Part shown: piece after piece, positions 1 to 7,140 of the stretch
Layout of the letters: the number at the start of each line of letters is the position of its first letter
Position numbering within the stretch: position 1 is the stretch's first letter
Assembly: GCA_029935295.1 (NCBI GenBank)
Contig: JAOZKP010000059.1
Location: 3,853 to 12,453 of the forward strand
Reading direction: 5' to 3'
Length of the DNA stretch: 8,601 nt
Source of the DNA: a bacterium
Lineage (GTDB): Bacteria; Desulfobacterota; Anaeroferrophillalia; Anaeroferrophillales; Tharpellaceae
The notes under the pieces: model-generated
Seen by the model: the letters and a program-made list of their open reading frames with translations, nothing else
Database searches by the model: none
What the model was told of the DNA's origin: nothing
Translations under genes and position numbers: made by a program

Positions 1-2
1 GG

Positions 3-26
3 GTCAGGCTTGACTTATGGGTATTT
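3..26. repeat. 24-bp direct repeat, copy 1 (pepN 3' end)
   Basis: This copy matches the sequence at 2728-2751 at 22 of 24 positions. Both start GTCAGGCTTGA and end TATGGGTATTT, and the two central bases differ (CT here, TA there). Its last two bases lie inside the TAA stop codon of pepN (25-27 on the plus strand), so it begins exactly where the gene ends. The first 12 bases, GTCAGGCTTGAC, form an imperfect palindrome (GTCA...TGAC). It may be a member of a dispersed intergenic repeat family, but only two copies are visible here. Confidence 0.75.
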
Positions 27-2703
27 ACGATATTGTCAGCAGGCTTTTATTGACTATTTCACCGAGATCTTTTGAAATTTGCGGATGTTCGGCTAATCTT
101 TGCAGCTCTTTTTGCATCAGTTCCCGATAGGGAGAGGCGAAACGTTGCCAGCGGCTCATGAAGCCGGCCAGGCGGGCGGCAAGTTGTGGGTTGGTCTGAT
201 CCAGGGTTGAAATTTCACGGCTTAAAAGCCGGTAGCCGGAACCATCTTTCTGATGAAAGGCGACCTGATTAGCCAGGGCAAAGGTTGCGAGCAGGGACCG
301 GACACGATTCGGATTGGTACGGATGAAGGCCGGGTGCCGGGTCAGATCTTTGACGCGATCGCCGGTTTCCGGATGTGGTACTAAAGCCTGCAGTGCAAAC
401 CAGCGATCGAGCAGCAGCGGGGTTGTTTCACTTTTGTGATAGAAATCAGTAAGCTCCGGCGGTAAAGCTGCCGGTGTTAGTTCAAGCAGTCCAGAGATTG
501 CGGCTACCCGGTTAGTAAGGTTGTCGGCCATTTTGTACTGTTGTTGGCAAAGTTTTGCGGCGGGACCGTCCGGGCCGAGAGCGGTCAGGTAATCCAAAGC
601 GAGATTTTGCAGGCGGCGCCGCGCCATATCTTGCGGAGTTGGCCGGTAGGGGCCTGAAACTTGAGATCTAAGATAAAGCTCTTCCAGCTCTTTTTGCCAT
701 TTTTGTGCGAGTTTCTTTTTTAAATCATGGCGAGCGGTAAAAATTTTCTGCGGATCAATCTCCGACAGTTGCTCACCGATATAGATCTCACCTGGCAGCG
801 TTAGCAATTCGGAAATTCCGTCAGCTTTATCGGCAGGCCAGTCTTTCGCGATGATCATTCCAAATGTTTGGGTAAACAGCGATTCGGAGCTGTTCGAGGA
901 GTTGCTGCTGTTGTTAATTCCATCAATAATTTCGATTAAGGCCAATTTTTGTCCCGCTTCCCAGCGGCTGAATGCGTCGCTGTCATGGGCGGCGAGAAAG
1001 GCGAGCTCAGTTTTATCGTAGTTGCACTCTAATTTTACCGGGGCCGAGAAGCCGCGTAGTAAAGAGAGTGTTGGTTTTTCGGTTATATTCTGGAAACGGA
1101 AACTTTCCTCTCTTTGCTTGATTTCAAGAACGCAGTTGCCGGATTGTTGGGATCTGAGATTTCCTGTATTGTCATTGTCGGCAATCTCTAAATTGAGTTC
1201 GTTACCTTGCTGATCCAGCAGAGCCATTGCCAAAGGGATATGCAGGGGGAGTTTTTCGGTTTGGTCCGGGGTTGCCGGGGATTTCTGACTGATGTTCAGG
1301 ACAAATTCAAAAGTTTCCGGGTTCCATGACTGGACAACTTTCAATTCCGGGGTGCCAGCCTGATCGTACCAGCGCGAAAATTGCTCAAGATTGAAATTTG
1401 TGGCATCACTCATAGCCTTAAGCAGGTCGGAAATTGTAACTGCTGAGCCGTCGTGGCGTTCAAAATAGAGGGCCATTCCTTTTTTGAAGTCTTTAACTCC
1501 AAGCAGAACCCAGAGCATACGAATTATTTCAGCACCTTTTTCATAAATCGTAGTGGTATAGAAGTTGTTGATTTCAACATACTCTTTCGGCTGTACCGGG
1601 TGTGCCAGCGGGCCTGCGTCTTCCGGGAATTGAAAATTCCGCAGGCGCCGGACGTTGCGAATCCGGTTGCCACCGCCGGGGTAGGCAAAAGCGCCGTACT
1701 GCTGATCCCGAAAAACAGTCAACCCCTCCTTCAAACTCAATTGAAACCAGTCGCGGCAGGTGATCCGGTTGCCGGTCCAGTTGTGCAGATATTCGTGGGC
1801 AATAACTCCTTCAATGGCTTCGTAATCAGCATCGCTGGCACTGTCAGGCCGGGCCAGAACATATTTTGAGTTGAAAATATTAAGCCCCTTATTTTCCATC
1901 GCCCCGAAATTAAAGTCATCCACAGCCACAATCTGATAGAGATCAAGATCATATTCACGGCCGTACTCTTCCTCATCCCAGCGCATCGCCTTTTTGAGAG
2001 CGTTAATTGCGTGCGCACACTTTTCCCGGTTCTGTTCTTCAATGTGAAAATGAAGCGCAATTTCACGGCCGGACATGGTTGTAAAACTATCCCTTAAAGT
2101 AACCAGCTGGCCGGCAACCAGCGCAAAGAGATAGGCCGGTTTTCGGAAAGGATCTTCCCAGACAACAAAATGACGGTTGTCAGGCAGGTCACCCTGTTCT
2201 ATCAGGTTGCCGTTGCTGACAAGCAGGGGAAAGCGCTCCTTGTCAGCCTCAATCCGGGTGCTGAAACTGGTCAGGACATCGGGCCGGTCGAGAAAGTAAG
2301 TGATGCGGCTGAAACCGTGTGGTTCGCATTGGGTACAGAACATAGAGCTCGAGGCGTAAAGCCCTTCCAGGCTGGTATTTTTATCGGGCTGAATCTCAGT
2401 GATGATTTCGAGTGTAAACTCTTGTGGGAGTTGATCAATTGTCAGGTGTTCCGCATCAACCCGGAATTGGTCTTGAGTCAGCGTTGTACCGTCCAATATG
2501 ACTTTGCTGAGTTTCAATTTGCGACCGTCAAGGCGCAAAGGGGGCTGTAGCTTTGTATCAGAAGGGCGTTTAAGCTGCATTTTATTGGTGACAATTGTCA
2601 GCTCTTGTTGGAGATCAAAGTTAAGTTCGACCGACTCAATGAAAAATTGCGGTGGCTGATAATCTTTGAGATAAATAGTTTTTTGGGTTAATATTTTCGT
2701 CAT
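25..2703 (-). CDS. pepN: aminopeptidase N, M1-family zinc metallopeptidase
   Basis: This gene encodes a complete 892-residue cytoplasmic exopeptidase that removes N-terminal residues from peptides with broad specificity. Seen in the sequence: the exopeptidase motif GAMEN at residues 267-271, the zinc motif HEYLH at 303-307 with third ligand Glu326 in LSLKEG, catalytic Tyr387 in TIYEKG, and Glu127 in TQCE. Each lies six residues beyond its E. coli PepN counterpart (E121, 261-265, H297/H301/E320, Y381). By that alignment the domains are an N-terminal beta domain (to about 200), a thermolysin-like catalytic domain (to about 450), an Ig-like domain (to about 550) and a helical C-terminal domain. 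The ATG at 2703 is chosen because AAGGA lies 6 nt upstream. An in-frame TTG at 2760 would add 19 residues, partly encoded by the repeat at 2728-2751. There is no signal peptide. Oddities are Phe266, where E. coli has Met260, and an Asn/Ser-rich run at residues 597-606. The gene is divergent from the efflux operon. Confidence 0.97.
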   Translation of the reverse strand: MTKILTQKTIYLKDYQPPQFFIESVELNFDLQQELTIVTNKMQLKRPSDTKLQPPLRLDGRKLKLSKVILDGTTLTQDQFRVDAEHLTIDQLPQEFTLEIITEIQPDKNTSLEGLYASSSMFCTQCEPHGFSRITYFLDRPDVLTSFSTRIEADKERFPLLVSNGNLIEQGDLPDNRHFVVWEDPFRKPAYLFALVAGQLVTLRDSFTTMSGREIALHFHIEEQNREKCAHAINALKKAMRWDEEEYGREYDLDLYQIVAVDDFNFGAMENKGLNIFNSKYVLARPDSASDADYEAIEGVIAHEYLHNWTGNRITCRDWFQLSLKEGLTVFRDQQYGAFAYPGGGNRIRNVRRLRNFQFPEDAGPLAHPVQPKEYVEINNFYTTTIYEKGAEIIRMLWVLLGVKDFKKGMALYFERHDGSAVTISDLLKAMSDATNFNLEQFSRWYDQAGTPELKVVQSWNPETFEFVLNISQKSPATPDQTEKLPLHIPLAMALLDQQGNELNLEIADNDNTGNLRSQQSGNCVLEIKQREESFRFQNITEKPTLSLLRGFSAPVKLECNYDKTELAFLAAHDSDAFSRWEAGQKLALIEIIDGINNSSNSSNSSESLFTQTFGMIIAKDWPADKADGISELLTLPGEIYIGEQLSEIDPQKIFTARHDLKKKLAQKWQKELEELYLRSQVSGPYRPTPQDMARRRLQNLALDYLTALGPDGPAAKLCQQQYKMADNLTNRVAAISGLLELTPAALPPELTDFYHKSETTPLLLDRWFALQALVPHPETGDRVKDLTRHPAFIRTNPNRVRSLLATFALANQVAFHQKDGSGYRLLSREISTLDQTNPQLAARLAGFMSRWQRFASPYRELMQKELQRLAEHPQISKDLGEIVNKSLLTIS

Positions 2704-2709
2704 TTTTGG

Positions 2710-2714
2710 TCCTT
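2710..2714 (-). promoter_or_regulatory. pepN ribosome binding site
   Basis: On the minus strand this reads AAGGA and lies 6 nt before the ATG at 2703. It decides the start in favour of that ATG over the in-frame upstream TTG at 2760. Confidence 0.7.
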
Positions 2715-2727
2715 GAATGATTTTGGT

Positions 2728-2751
2728 GTCAGGCTTGATATATGGGTATTT
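2728..2751. repeat. 24-bp direct repeat, copy 2 (pepN 5' end)
   Basis: This is the partner of the repeat at 3-26, with 22 of 24 bases identical and the same orientation, 2725 bp away. It ends 24 bp upstream of the pepN ATG, just outside the ribosome binding site, so it lies in the 5' untranslated region or promoter-proximal DNA. It is in frame with pepN and without stops, which is why the open frame runs past the true start. Together the two copies bracket pepN almost exactly. Confidence 0.75.
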
Positions 2752-2802
2752 CGTTAACAAATCTAGAAGTTCTTCTTAGCGGAACTTTCCTTCAACCGGT
2801 CT

Positions 2803-2830
2803 GTTTTACATCCGTTTGCAGAAAAATCAA
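2803..2830 (-). promoter_or_regulatory. possible pepN promoter
   Basis: On the minus strand, TTGATT (2825-2830) and TAAAAC (2803-2808) are separated by 16 nt. Each matches the sigma-70 consensus at four of six positions. This would start transcription about 90 nt upstream of the pepN ATG. The -35 element falls within the inverted repeat at 2819-2840. Matches of this quality are common by chance in AT-rich DNA, and a pairing of TAGATT with TATATC nearer the gene is also conceivable. Confidence 0.25.
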
Positions 2831-2840
2831 GATTTTTCTG
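2819..2840. repeat. perfect inverted repeat in the divergent intergenic region
   Basis: Two perfect 10-bp arms, CAGAAAAATC and GATTTTTCTG, are separated by AA. In RNA this could fold as a hairpin with a very short loop. The arms are AT-rich and no U-tract follows on either strand, so it does not look like an intrinsic terminator. A binding site for a dimeric DNA-binding protein is more likely. It lies about 115 bp from the pepN start and about 155 bp from the adaptor start, and overlaps the possible pepN -35 element. The cognate protein is unknown. Confidence 0.6.
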
Positions 2841-2914
2841 TTGTTGCCGGAAATTTAGTTTTTGTCACTACAAGGTTTTGATTTCTTTGCAAGATGATTT
2901 TGGGGATTTTTTTC

Positions 2915-2943
2915 TTGACGAAACCACTTTTTTTAGCTACCTA
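2915..2943 (+). promoter_or_regulatory. probable promoter of the efflux operon
   Basis: TTGACG (2915-2920) matches the sigma-70 -35 consensus at five of six positions. A 17-nt spacer leads to TACCTA (2938-2943), a poor -10 that keeps only the first TA. The assignment rests on the good -35, its position about 75 nt before the adaptor start, and the palindrome beginning at the -10 position, where a repressor would block polymerase. A weak -10 could mean low basal expression, or that the real -10 lies elsewhere. Confidence 0.4.
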
Positions 2944-2957
2944 ACGAACGTTAGTTA
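2938..2957. promoter_or_regulatory. predicted TetR-family operator
   Basis: This 20-bp palindrome has a perfect core, CTAACG-AA-CGTTAG (2941-2954), extended outward by a further TA/TA pair. Eight of nine arm positions pair, the exception being C2940 against T2955. Its length and symmetry fit operators bound by TetR/AcrR-family dimers, and it overlaps the proposed -10 region. A TetR-family gene is the fourth gene of the downstream operon, so it is the natural candidate to bind here. No second copy of the core was noticed in the window. Binding is inferred, not shown. Confidence 0.6.
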
Positions 2958-2983
2958 AAGAGCTGTTCTGCAGTTAAATTTAT

Positions 2984-2988
2984 GGAGA
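2984..2988 (+). promoter_or_regulatory. ribosome binding site of the adaptor gene
   Basis: GGAGA lies 7 nt before the ATG at 2996. It nearly abuts the alternative in-frame ATG at 2990, with only one base between, so it favours the second ATG as the start. Confidence 0.65.
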
Positions 2989-2995
2989 GATGAGA

Positions 2996-4048
2996 ATGTT
3001 GAGAATATTTCGTTGGGTTTGTATTTGTTGTCTACTTCTGGTTGGCAACAGTTGGGCTAATTCCGGGGGGCAAATGACTCCGGTAACTACGGTTTTGGTT
3101 ACTCGCGACACAATTGTGGTGACAGAAGAGGCTATGGGCTGGATTGAAGCCAAGGTTAATCCGAAAATTGCGTCTGAAGTGGCCGGTCGGGTCGAGAAAG
3201 TTTATGTTGATACCGGCGAGATAGTTAAAACTGGCAGCCCGATGCTGGAGGTTAACAGTGAACAGCAGGAACTTGAAAAAAAGGGTTTGCGGGCAGATAT
3301 CAGCCGGCTTGAAGCCTTAATTAAAAACCAGCGGCGTACGGTTGAACGTTATCAGAGTTTATTGGCAAAAAAATCAATTTCTCAGGAGCGTTTTGATAAT
3401 GCTAATGTCAAGCTGATTACTCTAAAAGAGCAGTTGGCCGGCGCTCGTTCCCGCCTTGCCGACAACCAGCGGCGCCTTGCTAAAACTTCGGTAGTGGCGC
3501 CGGTGGGCGGTTGGATTGAGAAAAGATTTGTTTCAAAAGGTGATTTTGTCCGGCCGGGAACGCCGCTCTTTTTAATGGTTACCGATCATCTACTGCGGAT
3601 TGTTCTGCCTTTCCCTGAAAGTGTAGCCAGCCGTCTGGCGGTTGGGCAGAAGGTTAAATTGACCTCACCCTTGAGTCACGAGCGGGTAATTGAGGCTGAG
3701 ATCAACCAGATCAGACCGGCAGTTAACATCCAGAGTCGGGCTCTCGAAGTTATTATCTACCTTGAAAATCCCGGCGAATGGCGGCCCGGCGGCACCATAA
3801 ATGGTACGGTTACTTTAGATCGTCATGATGATGGCCTGCTGGTTCCGGTTCAGTCTGTGGTTCGGCGCCCGGCAGGTAAGGTGGTTTATCAGTTTAAAGA
3901 CGGCAAAGCTATTCAGCGTAAAGTGGTTACCGGCCAGTGTCAGGGCAATTTGATCGAGATATTAAGCGGTCTTGCAGGAGATGAAAAGGTAGTTGTTGAT
4001 GGTGCCGGTTTTCTAACTGACGGGGCTGATGTCCGGGAGAAACCTTAA
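2996..4048 (+). CDS. periplasmic adaptor (membrane fusion protein) of an RND efflux pump
   Basis: This gene encodes a 350-residue HlyD/AcrA-type adaptor that should bridge the RND permease and the outer-membrane channel. An N-terminal signal peptide (Arg-rich start, hydrophobic core, likely cleavage after Ser-Trp-Ala21) directs it to the periplasm. The core contains Cys9, Cys11 and Cys12, but none sits in a lipobox, so it is probably not a lipoprotein, unlike AcrA. Domains in order are lipoyl half-motif 1 (about 50-85, with AGRVEKVYVDTGE), a short alpha-helical hairpin (about 88-155), lipoyl half-motif 2 (about 160-192, VVAPVGGWI and GDFVRPGTPL), a beta-barrel (about 195-265) and a membrane-proximal domain (about 275-350, LLVPVQSVV). 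It is shorter than AcrA (397 residues). The start is 2996 by ribosome-site spacing, and 2990 would add Met-Arg. Its TAA shares one base with the next ATG (TAATG), indicating translational coupling. Confidence 0.93.
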   Translation: MLRIFRWVCICCLLLVGNSWANSGGQMTPVTTVLVTRDTIVVTEEAMGWIEAKVNPKIASEVAGRVEKVYVDTGEIVKTGSPMLEVNSEQQELEKKGLRADISRLEALIKNQRRTVERYQSLLAKKSISQERFDNANVKLITLKEQLAGARSRLADNQRRLAKTSVVAPVGGWIEKRFVSKGDFVRPGTPLFLMVTDHLLRIVLPFPESVASRLAVGQKVKLTSPLSHERVIEAEINQIRPAVNIQSRALEVIIYLENPGEWRPGGTINGTVTLDRHDDGLLVPVQSVVRRPAGKVVYQFKDGKAIQRKVVTGQCQGNLIEILSGLAGDEKVVVDGAGFLTDGADVREKP

Positions 4049-7000
4049 TGAGTTTACCTGAACTATCCATAAAGCAGCACGTCCTGGCGGTTATGCTGAG
4101 TGCGCTTATCATCCTTTTTGGTCTGGTCAGCTATAATCGTATCGGGGTGGATGAATTTCCCGAGATCGATTTCCCCATGGTCTCGATTACAACAACGATG
4201 ATCGGGGCTGACCCGGATATCATTGATACGACAGTTACCAATGTTATCGAAACTTCGGTCAATTCAACCCCCGGTATTGATCATATTCTTTCGCGTTCGG
4301 CTCCCGGAGTTTCCGTAGTTATCGTTAAGCTGGAACTCAACCGTGATGTTGATGTTGCTTTCAATGAGGTTCAGGCCAAAGTTAACCAGGCTTTGCGGGA
4401 TTTGCCGAAAGAGGTGGACCCGCCGGTGGTTGCCAAAATGGAGCTTGGGGCCGCTCCGGTAATGTGGTTGAGTCTGTCGGGTGACCGTACTCTGCAGCAG
4501 CTTAATCAATATGCGCGAAATATTGTCAAGAAACGGCTCGAATCGATTGCGGGTGTAGGCGAGGTTAAACTCGGCGGCAAACGCGATCGGACAATTCGGG
4601 TAAATCTTCAGCCTGAAGCCATGGCTGGTTTGGCAATTACCATCGGCGATGTGGTTCGGGCATTTCATGCCAATCACCTGCAGATGCCGGGCGGCTATCT
4701 GGTCGGTGGGATGCGGGAAAATCTGATCAAGCTTAACCTTGAATTTCATAATGTCAATGAAATTGCCAACTTAATCATTGCCCATCGGGGAGAAGCAGCG
4801 ATCCGTTTGCAACAGATTGCGACGGTGGTTGACGGTCTTGAAGATAACCGCAAGCTGGCTCGCTACAATGATAAACCCTGTGTCAGCATCGGGATTGTCA
4901 AAATCACCGGTTCAAATACGGTTGCTATCGTAGATACAGTTAAAGAGAAACTAGAAAAAGAGATTATCCCGCAGCTGCCACCGGGTCTCAAGGTTGAAAT
5001 TGCCTCTAATGACGGTGTTCATATTGAAGCTTCGGTTGCTGCCTTAAAAGATCATATTATTCTGGGAACTTTGTTTGCGGCCCTGGTGGTTTTCGCTTTT
5101 CTGACCTCTTTTCGCTCGACCCTGATTATTTCGACCGCAATCCCGGTATCCCTGCTCGGGGCGATTATGGTGATGTATTTCGCCGGTTTTACTTTTAACA
5201 AGATGACTCTGCTGGCGCTGCTGCTGCTGATAGGTGTAGTTGTTGATGATGCGATTGTTGTCTTAGAGAATGTTTTCAGTTATCGAGAGAAGTTTCCGGA
5301 TATGAATCCGTCAGCAGCGACTCTGGCCGGTACGAATCAGGTCATTTTTCCGGTGCTAGCGGCAACATTTTCGCTGGCATGTATTTTTGCTCCGGTAATA
5401 TTTATGGGTGGTATCATCGGTCGTTTTTTTACCGCTTTTGCGGTGGTCGTAACGGTGGGCGTGCTTACTTCTCTGTTTATCTCTATCACCCTGACGCCGA
5501 TGCTCTGCTCCCGCTTTTTAAGCATCAAGCCAAAACAGGGCAAACTTTATATTTTATGGGAATCAGGACTTCAGGCTCTAGAGAACCTCTATCGAAAAGT
5601 TTTGGGATTTGCTTTACGTTTTCGCTGGATGATGATTATTCTGGCAGTAATTATGGTCTGGGTGTTTATGCCGCTGGCTGGGAAAATCGGAAAAAGTTTT
5701 ATGCCGCCCGAGGATAAGGGGCATTTCATAATTACCTTGAAAACTCCTTTGGGCTCTTCCATTGAGTATACCAACGACCGGTTGGCGGCGGTCGAAAAAG
5801 TATTAAAAACTCATCCAGAAATTCGCTCCTATCTCTCATCCATCGGTAATGATGCTACCGGGCAGGTCTCCCGCGGGGAAATCTCGGTGCGCCTGACTCC
5901 TCTGGAAGATCGCAAATTAAAACAATACGATCTTATTCCGATTTTGCGTAAAGAACTGGCGGAAATTCCCGGAGTTATGGCCTTTCCTTCACCGGCCTCA
6001 TTTATTGGCGGCCGGCGGGGTGAACCGCTGCAGTTCAGTCTGACTGGGCCGGAACTGAGCCAGGTCGCAGAGTTGGCGCATAAGCTGAACCGGAAATTGG
6101 CAAAACTGTCGGGTCTGGGCCGGATTGACCTTGATCTGCAGCTTGATCTGCCTCAGGTCAAGCTGGTCATCGACCGGGTTCGGGTGGCTGACCTTGAACT
6201 TTCAGCCATGGATGTGGCGATGGCGGTCAATGCCATCATCGGCGGTTATGATGTTGCCAAATATAATGATGAACCCGGAGATGGTGAGCGTTACGATATC
6301 CGCCTGAAAGCAACTCCCGGTAAAATCACCACGCCTCAGGATTTACGTCGTATTTACCTGCGCACAAGAAGCGGCGAGTTGGTGCGGCTCGATACTGTGG
6401 CTCATTTTGAGGAGATCCTGGGGCCGGCGGTTATCGCTCGTTACGATCTCCAGTATGCGGCTGAATTTTATGCGACTCCGGATATTGCTTTGGGTTCGGC
6501 GGTAAAGAAAATAATGGCCGCCAGCAAAGGTCTGTTGCCGCTTGGTTACAGTGTCAAAATGCGGGGTCGGGCCGAAGAGTTTGGCAAGACTGTGCACTAT
6601 ATCAGTTTCACTTTTATTATGGCGATTATCTTGGTTTATATGGTGCTGGCGAGCCAGTTTAACTCATTTGTTCAGCCGCTGGTGATTATGGTAGCGCAGC
6701 CGCTGGCGATTGTCGGGGGCATTGGCGGTTTGTGGCTCTTTGGTCATGGACTTAATATTTTTTCAATGGTCGGGCTGGTTCTACTGATGGGATTGGTAAC
6801 CAAAAATTCTATTCTTCTGGTTGATTTGACAAATCAATTGCGGCGTGAAGGAAAAAATATTTCTGAGGCCCTGCATGAAGCTTGCCCCGATCGTTTGCGG
6901 CCGGTTTTGATGACCGCTTTCACCCTGATTCTCGGGATGCTGCCGGCGGCCCTGGGTTACGGTGCCGGAGCCGATACCAACGCCCCACTGGCGGTGGCGG

Positions 7001-7140
7001 TTATCGGCGGGATGCTCAGTTCAACCATATTGACCCTGCTGGTGGTGCCGGCGGTCTATTCTCTGGTTGAAAATGGTCTTGACCGGATAAGCCGGCTGCG
7101 GAAAGGCGGTTTTAAATGGAAAAAGGGAGCCGCGAAATGA
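4048..7140 (+). CDS. RND-family efflux permease (HAE-1/AcrB-like)
   Basis: This gene encodes a complete 1030-residue inner-membrane transporter (AcrB has 1049) that should use the proton gradient to move substrates out through the adaptor and channel. The layout is the standard duplicated one: TM1 near 12-30, a large periplasmic loop, TM2-TM6 (about 336-482), TM7 (about 524-545), a second periplasmic loop, and TM8-TM12 (about 852-1003). Proton-relay residues are present: Asp400-Asp401 in VVDDAIVVLEN (AcrB D407/D408), Lys919 in LVTKNSILL (K940), and Arg949 and Thr956 in DRLRPVLMT (R971/T978). The heavy-metal (HME) subgroup is unlikely by general resemblance, but the substrate cannot be predicted. 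GGGAGA (4035-4040) lies 7 nt before the ATG, inside the adaptor gene. The stop TGA overlaps the start of the channel gene (ATGA). Confidence 0.96.
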   Translation: MSLPELSIKQHVLAVMLSALIILFGLVSYNRIGVDEFPEIDFPMVSITTTMIGADPDIIDTTVTNVIETSVNSTPGIDHILSRSAPGVSVVIVKLELNRDVDVAFNEVQAKVNQALRDLPKEVDPPVVAKMELGAAPVMWLSLSGDRTLQQLNQYARNIVKKRLESIAGVGEVKLGGKRDRTIRVNLQPEAMAGLAITIGDVVRAFHANHLQMPGGYLVGGMRENLIKLNLEFHNVNEIANLIIAHRGEAAIRLQQIATVVDGLEDNRKLARYNDKPCVSIGIVKITGSNTVAIVDTVKEKLEKEIIPQLPPGLKVEIASNDGVHIEASVAALKDHIILGTLFAALVVFAFLTSFRSTLIISTAIPVSLLGAIMVMYFAGFTFNKMTLLALLLLIGVVVDDAIVVLENVFSYREKFPDMNPSAATLAGTNQVIFPVLAATFSLACIFAPVIFMGGIIGRFFTAFAVVVTVGVLTSLFISITLTPMLCSRFLSIKPKQGKLYILWESGLQALENLYRKVLGFALRFRWMMIILAVIMVWVFMPLAGKIGKSFMPPEDKGHFIITLKTPLGSSIEYTNDRLAAVEKVLKTHPEIRSYLSSIGNDATGQVSRGEISVRLTPLEDRKLKQYDLIPILRKELAEIPGVMAFPSPASFIGGRRGEPLQFSLTGPELSQVAELAHKLNRKLAKLSGLGRIDLDLQLDLPQVKLVIDRVRVADLELSAMDVAMAVNAIIGGYDVAKYNDEPGDGERYDIRLKATPGKITTPQDLRRIYLRTRSGELVRLDTVAHFEEILGPAVIARYDLQYAAEFYATPDIALGSAVKKIMAASKGLLPLGYSVKMRGRAEEFGKTVHYISFTFIMAIILVYMVLASQFNSFVQPLVIMVAQPLAIVGGIGGLWLFGHGLNIFSMVGLVLLMGLVTKNSILLVDLTNQLRREGKNISEALHEACPDRLRPVLMTAFTLILGMLPAALGYGAGADTNAPLAVAVIGGMLSSTILTLLVVPAVYSLVENGLDRISRLRKGGFKWKKGAAK
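7125..7129 (+). promoter_or_regulatory. ribosome binding site of the channel gene
   Basis: GGGAG inside the last codons of the permease gene lies 7 nt before the ATG at 7137. It selects that ATG over the in-frame ATG at 7116, which lies upstream of this site and would place seven extra residues before the signal peptide. Confidence 0.75.

Noticed and set aside
1453..1869. 138-codon plus-strand open frame opposite pepN
   Set aside because: It is antisense to the catalytic core of pepN, including the GAMEN-to-HEXXH region, with no recognisable domain. It is a by-product of codon composition.
2704..2760. An N-terminal extension of pepN starting at the in-frame TTG at 2760
   Set aside because: The extension is largely encoded by the 24-bp repeat, the ATG at 2703 has an AAGGA site 6 nt upstream, and the E. 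coli alignment leaves only a six-residue offset from the ATG start.
2819..2840. Intrinsic terminator
   Set aside because: The stem is AT-rich with a very short loop and no U-tract follows on either strand. Both neighbouring genes are transcribed away from it.
2951..2979. Second promoter candidate TTAGTT-17-TTAAAT just before the adaptor gene
   Set aside because: The -35 matches the consensus at only two of six positions, and the start site would fall on the ribosome binding site.
3020..3031. Cysteines in the adaptor signal peptide as a possible lipoprotein attachment site
   Set aside because: None of Cys9, Cys11 or Cys12 is preceded by a lipobox, and all lie in the middle of the hydrophobic core rather than at its end. 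Cleavage after Ser-Trp-Ala21 fits better.
4264..4749. 161-codon minus-strand open frame opposite the permease gene
   Set aside because: It lies wholly within a strongly conserved RND coding region and its product resembles no family I recognise.
7116..7136. Earlier in-frame ATG for the channel gene
   Set aside because: The GGGAG site lies downstream of that ATG, and the seven extra residues would spoil a textbook signal peptide beginning Met-Lys-Lys-Lys at 7137.
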